From Bacteroidia bacterium (lineage in GTDB: Bacteria > Bacteroidota > Bacteroidia > Bacteroidales > VadinHA17), in NCBI GenBank assembly GCA_026391555.1, contig JAPLEB010000046.1:1-37221 (forward strand): a stretch of 37,221 nt of DNA. Reading direction: 5' to 3'. Positions within the stretch are counted from its first letter, which is position 1; each line of letters begins with the position of its first letter. The notes beneath the pieces were generated by a model. The model made no database searches and was not told where the DNA came from. It saw only the letters and a list, made by a program, of their open reading frames with translations. Position numbers and translations under genes: made by a program. Shown piece by piece: positions 33,001 to 37,221 of this stretch.

Positions 33001-34191
33001 TTAGTTTTTCCCGGTTTTCAATTCACCATTAAATGCCTTTTGCAAGACACTCTTTTTAAGTTCTTCCAGATCATTTAATTTTTGTTGATAGATGGTTTCC
33101 AGTTTTTTGGTTTCGGCTGAAAGCGCATCAAGTTTTTGAACGATGATTTCTTGTTCAGAATGTGGAGGTACTGGAATGATCAGCTTTTTTAATATGTCAG
33201 TTGAAACATTTGGGAATGTTGCTCCAGATCCCAAATCATAGATTTTCTGTCTATTGGCAAGAATAAAATAATTAAGCCAAAATTGATTTTTAGAATATCT
33301 AATAGCAGCAACCCCACGACCAATACAAGCATCAAACCCTGCAATATTTATTCTTCCGGTTGTTGAACCTCTTACGCAGAGTATTAGATCATTCTCCTTG
33401 CAAAATTTGGTTGGCTCCGTGGTAAATTTTGATTTAATGGTTTTTGAAAAAGGTTCTTTGCCAAATTCAACTGGTCCATTAATTAATGGAACTCCATTGT
33501 TATTTGAATTATAAGAAATACCAGGAGGGCTTTGCCCCATTATCAATTCACATGTATCGCCTAATCTTTTGTTATCCCAACCTTTTCCATTTTCAGCGAA
33601 CACACTTTGCAAATAACTCTCAAATAGTTCTTTGGCGTTTTTGAGGTTTTGTTCAGCATTGGCTTTTGCCTTGGCAATGGAGGCAAAGGATTCATCTAAT
33701 AAGGCTACAATGCGTTGTTGTTCGGGATGAATGGGGAGGGGGATTTCAATTTCTTTGAATTTATTCATTGACACTCCGCCAATTAATCCTGCCATTTCAG
33801 TAGAAAAGTGCTTTTGGAATACTGATGTAAAATAGTAATAGAAAACATACTTGCTTTCCACATTTTTGCTGGGAACTAATGCAAATAGCTTGTTTCCAAA
33901 GCAAACATCTTGATTTGTAAAACCAATTTTTCTACCTGCACTACCGCCTTCTACACAAATCAATGGAGTTTTTGGTGGAGCAATTTTGAATTGACTTTTT
34001 TCAATGAATGGAATTTTCACCCCGTTTTCGTAATTAATTTCGTTTTCGAAGCTAACATCTTTGGTAGCAATGAAGGGGAACCCATCATCCAAGTAGGTAT
34101 AATTTTCTTTTTTGACATTCTCATTAATGCTGTTGCCATTAAAAATTTTGCCTATTTCAGATAACTTCTTTATTTCCCAACCTTGCTTCAT
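33001..34191 (-). CDS. hsdS: Type I restriction-modification specificity subunit S
   Basis: HsdS recognises the bipartite DNA target for both methylation and restriction. The 396-aa protein has two target-recognition domains, each beginning with a W-x3-L-type start (GWEIKKLSEIGKIFNGN near residue 4 and GWDNKRLGDTCELIMGQSPP near 204). Each is followed by a conserved helical spacer (HPEQQRIVALLDESFASIAK; HSEQEIIVQKLDALSAETKK) that sets the gap in the target. The ends EIPLPIHPEQQ and IIPVPPHSEQE are typical. It overlaps the GIY-YIG gene by 4 nt and lies 4 nt before the AlbA_2 gene. No second hsdS copy or inversion repeat is near, so shufflon-type switching is not indicated. Confidence 0.95.
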   Translation of the reverse strand: MKQGWEIKKLSEIGKIFNGNSINENVKKENYTYLDDGFPFIATKDVSFENEINYENGVKIPFIEKSQFKIAPPKTPLICVEGGSAGRKIGFTNQDVCFGNKLFALVPSKNVESKYVFYYYFTSVFQKHFSTEMAGLIGGVSMNKFKEIEIPLPIHPEQQRIVALLDESFASIAKAKANAEQNLKNAKELFESYLQSVFAENGKGWDNKRLGDTCELIMGQSPPGISYNSNNNGVPLINGPVEFGKEPFSKTIKSKFTTEPTKFCKENDLILCVRGSTTGRINIAGFDACIGRGVAAIRYSKNQFWLNYFILANRQKIYDLGSGATFPNVSTDILKKLIIPVPPHSEQEIIVQKLDALSAETKKLETIYQQKLNDLEELKKSVLQKAFNGELKTGKN

Positions 34192-34565
34192 ATAAGTTCT
34201 TCATTATTGCTCGTTTCGGCTCCGCTCAACGAGCGGTCAGTTGCTGCCTGAGCGTAGTCGAAGGCAGCATTGCTATAATGTGTTTTGTTTTTACACTCCG
34301 CAAGACTATTCAGGAGTTCAGAATGGCCGCTTATCAAAGCTTCTTTCTTTGCTCTGTTCCATCCCTGCACTTGTTTTTCCCTGTAAAAAGCTTCATCAAT
34401 TCTGTTAAATTCTTCAAAGTAAACCAATTTTACCGGGAGTCTTTTTTTTGTATGATTTGCCCCTTCTCCGTTTTGATGTTGTTCAATTCTACGTTCCAGA
34501 TCATTTGTACTACCTGTATAATAACTGCCATCAGCACATTCCAATATGTACATATAGCCTCTCAT
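34188..34565 (-). CDS. GIY-YIG nuclease-family protein encoded between hsdM and hsdS
   Basis: This 125-aa protein has a GIY-YIG core of about 85 residues (YMYILECADGSYYTGSTNDL, then ERRIEQHQNG, KLVYFEEF, YREKQVQGWNRAKKEALI). It carries the Tyr pair, an Arg in the ERR helix and a Glu in YREKQ where catalytic residues are expected. Stand-alone members (UPF0213/YhbQ-like) are presumed DNA nucleases. Residues about 100-119 are not conserved: they are read from two palindromic repeats (34209-34234, 34243-34268). The gene overlaps hsdM and hsdS by 4 nt on each side (ATGA), so it is translationally coupled and a fixed member of the operon. It may help degrade foreign DNA or simply be a passenger. 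Confidence 0.85.
   Translation of the reverse strand: MRGYMYILECADGSYYTGSTNDLERRIEQHQNGEGANHTKKRLPVKLVYFEEFNRIDEAFYREKQVQGWNRAKKEALISGHSELLNSLAECKNKTHYSNAAFDYAQAATDRSLSGAETSNNEELI
34209..34268. repeat. Two tandem REP-like palindromes inside the GIY-YIG gene
   Basis: Palindrome A (34209-34234) has arms GCTCGTT/AACGAGC; palindrome B (34243-34268) has arms GCTGCCT/AGGCAGC. Both enclose a related core (TTCGGCTCCGCTCA in A; TTCGACTACGCTCA in B, read on the other strand), so they lie head to head. The arms differ but stay complementary. Their translation forms the variable C terminus of the nuclease. Confidence 0.65.
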
Positions 34566-36016
34566 AGCAAATCCTTAATGTTCAAGAGAATCTGATTCGT
34601 TTCTTTGTCTAATAACTTCATTTCTTCCAGAATGTCTTTTGGCTCCCGTAAAGCTGCCTCCTCTTTCTTATTGGGATTTTTAGTGGAGAGGTCGCAGGTG
34701 GCTTCGACAAGCTCAGCCACCGATATACTCCAGGAGTTTTTGCTGTTGGTTTTGGTTTTCTGCAATGCCACAAAATCTGCCAGATCATTCTCAGAGAGAG
34801 CATTTGTTTTACCCAGGTTCCGGTCTAAATTCAGCTGGTAATACCAGACTTTGCGGGTGGGTGTACCTTTGTCAAAGAACAGTACAACTGTTTTCACCCC
34901 TGCACCGGTAAACACACCTCCCGGCAAATCTAATACGGTATGAAGGTTGCAACTATCTAACAACAGCTTACGCAGACTCACCGATGCATTATCTGTGTTG
35001 CTCAAAAAAGTGTTTTTAATAACAATCCCTGCTTTGCCACCTGCTTTCAAGATCTTAATAAAGTGCTGCAAGAACAAGAAGGCAGTCTCACCTGTTTTGA
35101 TAGGGAAGTTCTGCTGTACTTCTACCCGTTCTTTACCACCAAAAGGTGGATTAGCCAGTACAATATCAAAGCGATCTCTATCCTGTATATCAGTTATGTT
35201 TTCTGCAAGAGTATTAGTATGAACGATGTTAGGAGCTTCAATCCCATGAAGTATCATGTTCATAGTACCGATGATGTAAGCAAGGCCTTTCTTTTCCTTG
35301 CCATAAAAAGTACTTTTTTGAAGTGTCGTAGTATCTTTCGTAGTAAGGGCCTTAGTCGTTTTCAGGTATTCAAATGCTTCACAGAGGAATCCTGCGGAAC
35401 CAACTGCTCCATCATATATCTTATTGCCGATCTGAGGGGATACAACTTTAACAATAGTCTTGATCAATGGACGAGGGGTATAATACTCACCACCATTACG
35501 ACCTGCATTGCCCATGTTCTGTATTTTTCCCTCATACAGGTGGCTCATCTCATGCTTTTCTGAATGAGTGCGGAACCGAAGTTCATCAATCCGATTTATT
35601 ACCTCCCGGAGATTATAGCCGCTTTGAATCCGGTTTTTAAGTTCGCTGAATATCTCACCTATCTTATATTCAATAGTATCAGCGCTTACTGCATCTGTCT
35701 TGAACTTTTTGAGATAAGGCCACAGTTTACCATTCACAAAGTCTGCCAGGTCATCACCGGTGATGGCAATCTGGTAATTAAGTTTTCCATCTTTGTTTTT
35801 GGGTGCGGCCCATTTCTCCCATCTGTATTCCGGACTGAAGATTGGGTTGTATGTCTTGCCTGATAATTTGGCTGCTGTTTTTTTGTCCTTTTCGAGATCA
35901 TCGAGGTATTTCAAGAACAATATCCAGGACGTCTGCTCCACATAATCCAATTCGCTGCTACAACCGGCATCCTTGTGCAGTATATCGTCAATATTCTTAA
36001 AGGTTTGTTCAAACAT
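34562..36016 (-). CDS. hsdM: Type I restriction-modification DNA methyltransferase subunit M
   Basis: HsdM transfers a methyl group from S-adenosylmethionine to adenine N6 in the site chosen by HsdS. The 484-aa protein has the HsdM N-terminal helical domain (1-140, TFKNIDDILHKDAGCSSELD), GEYYTPRPL (176-184), motif I DGAVGSAGFL (202-211, the DG variant of DPAxGxG) and the catalytic motif IV NPPF (289-292). Near the C terminus VAELVEAT (433-440) is read from a palindromic repeat. It is the first gene of the operon; a possible -7 box (TAATTTTG, 36099-36106) lies upstream. It overlaps the GIY-YIG gene by 4 nt. Confidence 0.95.
   Translation of the reverse strand: MFEQTFKNIDDILHKDAGCSSELDYVEQTSWILFLKYLDDLEKDKKTAAKLSGKTYNPIFSPEYRWEKWAAPKNKDGKLNYQIAITGDDLADFVNGKLWPYLKKFKTDAVSADTIEYKIGEIFSELKNRIQSGYNLREVINRIDELRFRTHSEKHEMSHLYEGKIQNMGNAGRNGGEYYTPRPLIKTIVKVVSPQIGNKIYDGAVGSAGFLCEAFEYLKTTKALTTKDTTTLQKSTFYGKEKKGLAYIIGTMNMILHGIEAPNIVHTNTLAENITDIQDRDRFDIVLANPPFGGKERVEVQQNFPIKTGETAFLFLQHFIKILKAGGKAGIVIKNTFLSNTDNASVSLRKLLLDSCNLHTVLDLPGGVFTGAGVKTVVLFFDKGTPTRKVWYYQLNLDRNLGKTNALSENDLADFVALQKTKTNSKNSWSISVAELVEATCDLSTKNPNKKEEAALREPKDILEEMKLLDKETNQILLNIKDLL
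34697..34721. repeat. REP-like palindrome inside hsdM
   Basis: GGTGGCT (34697-34703) pairs with AGCCACC (34715-34721) around TCGACAAGCTC. The core TTCGACAAGCTCA resembles those of the two palindromes in the GIY-YIG gene 430 bp away, but the arms are different. It is read in frame as residues 432-440 of HsdM. Confidence 0.6.
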
Positions 36017-36098
36017 CTATAAATTGTTTTTATGTTATATTCCAATAAAATAAGGTTTTATAGCCAACATTCTGTTTTTCTGTGACTTTGATCTCCAC

Positions 36099-36106
36099 CA
36101 AAATTA
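36099..36106 (-). promoter_or_regulatory. Candidate -7 box for the hsd operon
   Basis: The minus strand reads TAATTTTG, an exact TAnnTTTG, 82 nt upstream of the hsdM ATG. No -33 TTG at normal spacing was found. A small AT-rich inverted repeat, ATAAAA/TTTTAT (36045-36061), lies between box and gene and could bind a regulator. Confidence 0.3.
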
Positions 36107-36197
36107 AACCTAAGTTCTGATAAAAGTAGTAGGATTTATCATGGCATTTAAAATTTGATAAATAGTGCTAAAGTTGCTCGCATAGTGTTTTCTCATT

Positions 36198-36713
36198 TTA
36201 GCCCATTTTTTTATTGATTTCGTCTATTATAAACCCAGCTCTGCTATTGAAATAGTTTTCTACAGCTTTGATATCAACGCTTTGTTTTGAATAATTTGTG
36301 GTGAAATCAATAATTTTCCCATCTGAGAAAAAGAATTTATTTTTAAGTATTTTAGTTTTATTATCATCAAACCATTCAGTATCCCCAATTTCCATTGCAG
36401 TTCTTTTAGTAAAATAAAATGGCCTATTGTAATGAACCTTGGCTTCTAATACAGTATCTATTTTATTGTCGTTACTGAAAAGTATTATTATTAAATGTTT
36501 GCCACTTTCCCAACATTGTTCGATAGTGGCCTTGCAAAGTTTATTGTCTTCTATATAGCAAATTATTTCTCCACCCTCTGTACTTTCATTGGAAATATCA
36601 ATTTTCTTAATAAGAGTCAATTTTTCTTTAAAAAATAATGTTACGCCTAAGCTATTTGTTTTAAAGAGCAAAGCACCTAATGCAAGTGTTTTTAATAAAC
36701 TTCTTCTTTTCAT
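36198..36713 (-). CDS. Exported protein of unknown function with Tat-like N terminus
   Basis: This 171-aa protein starts MKRRSLLKTLALGALLFK: a basic region with RRSLLK, close to the twin-arginine consensus (RRxFLK), followed by a hydrophobic stretch, so it is probably exported (Sec export cannot be excluded). The rest is mixed alpha/beta, with a Cys pair in the first half (EIICYIEDNKLCKA) and a repeated FF/FY-rich segment (NRPFYFTKRTAMEIGDTEWF, KNKFFFSDGKIIDFTTNY). No family is recognised. It is transcribed toward the hsd operon with a 181-nt gap before hsdM that holds a promoter candidate, so it is probably separate. Confidence 0.6.
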   Translation of the reverse strand: MKRRSLLKTLALGALLFKTNSLGVTLFFKEKLTLIKKIDISNESTEGGEIICYIEDNKLCKATIEQCWESGKHLIIILFSNDNKIDTVLEAKVHYNRPFYFTKRTAMEIGDTEWFDDNKTKILKNKFFFSDGKIIDFTTNYSKQSVDIKAVENYFNSRAGFIIDEINKKMG

Positions 36714-36822
36714 AAATTAGGCCGAATGTTCAATAATATTTATCACAACATGTCCATTAAAGGTAGGCATAAAATATCAAAGTACTAATCCGATTGTTGG
36801 CCGCTGTTGTTGATTGTCATTT

Positions 36823-37221
36823 TCAGCAAAATCTTTGTCTTATTGAATTGTCTGAAATGTCATCAGCTCTTTTATTGCATTTAGCTTTTGCAAGTGACGG
36901 GGTTAGTCTGAAACTGTTGAGAATGATATTATTGATATGTGGTTCATTAAACCTTATGCCTAAATAATATCCTTGTTGGAAGGCAAGTTCCACAATTTTT
37001 TCCCAGATTTCTTGTGGAGTTTTACTGGTTCCCTTTAAAAATGATTTTCCAGTAGGATTGGATGAAAGATTAAAATAAGTATCGCTTATATCAATTTCTA
37101 ATCTCTCAAAACCTTTACCATCATTCAATTTACAAGGCACAAAACTAAAATATTCCTTATTATCCCACCAAGATAGTCCATGATACAGTCTCTTACTTTG
37201 TGAAGGATTGGGTCCTAAATA
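36823..37221 (-). CDS. Partial gene of unknown function, 5' end beyond the window
   Basis: The minus-strand frame is open from the right edge to a stop at 36823 (132 codons seen). A GTG at 37140 is present, but the 27 codons before it (YLGPNPSQSKRLYHGLSWWD and on) look coding and continue in frame off the window, so the real start lies outside. The visible part is soluble and mixed in composition (FERLEIDISDTYFNLSSNP, TPQEIWEKIVELAFQQGYYL). I do not recognise it. It is 109 nt upstream of the Tat-like gene in the same direction. Confidence 0.55.
   Translation of the reverse strand, partial: YLGPNPSQSKRLYHGLSWWDNKEYFSFVPCKLNDGKGFERLEIDISDTYFNLSSNPTGKSFLKGTSKTPQEIWEKIVELAFQQGYYLGIRFNEPHINNIILNSFRLTPSLAKAKCNKRADDISDNSIRQRFC

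Noticed and set aside
33001-34191. Phase-variable (inverting) hsdS
   Set aside because: There is one hsdS copy, no silent cassette or flanking inverted repeat was found, and no recombinase gene lies near it.

Overview
The window looks like chromosomal DNA of a Bacteroidota bacterium, most likely of the order Bacteroidales. The evidence is an ECF sigma/FecR pair next to CarboxypepD_reg-type envelope proteins, a very large DUF2723/GT117-type membrane glycosyltransferase, the order rplM-rpsI-rpsB-tsf-pyrH-frr, and several TAnnTTTG promoter boxes (the Bacteroidota -7 element) placed 19-30 nt before the start codons.

Layout. 1-350: the C-terminal remnant of a tyrosine recombinase beside a tRNA-Leu(CAA) gene and its terminator. 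371-3546: dxs (isoprenoid synthesis) divergent from an OmpA-type lipoprotein. 3543-7964: a four-gene minus-strand unit in which two related secreted CarboxypepD_reg proteins flank an ECF sigma factor and its FecR anti-sigma; the distal one carries an STN signalling domain, but no TonB barrel is present. 8114-9088: a radical SAM/SPASM protein. 9097-13343: the translation and nucleotide block rplM, rpsI, rpsB, tsf, pyrH, frr. 13586-15287: an alkyladenine DNA glycosylase and an outer-membrane-like protein. 15420-21439: a plus-strand run of GT117-type glycosyltransferase, NodB-type deacetylase, purD and a polytopic membrane protein. 21445-27768: a minus-strand run of a small secreted protein, a lipoprotein, a TerB-like/ABCG fusion transporter, a flippase-like membrane protein and a cold-shock-domain protein.

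From about 27.8 kb to the right edge the content becomes accessory: gene remnants (including a SNF2 helicase tail), small orphan genes, and a type I restriction-modification operon ordered hsdM - GIY-YIG nuclease - hsdS - AlbA_2/Schlafen-type ATPase-like protein - hsdR. In this operon HsdM and HsdS would methylate host sites and HsdR would cut unmethylated DNA. The two extra genes are tightly embedded (4-nt overlaps or a 4-nt gap), so they are probably co-expressed and may add a second nuclease or a signalling/abortive function. Two short unassigned genes follow, the last running off the window.

Small-scale structure stands out: palindromic repeats inserted in frame into hsdM, the GIY-YIG gene and the end of dxs; helically phased TTATGTGAT direct repeats before hsdR; a structured RNA candidate in front of rpsB; and a 19-bp inverted repeat just before the glycosylase start codon. 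No CRISPR array, rRNA or complete transposon was seen. All functional calls come from reading motifs by eye; no database search was run.
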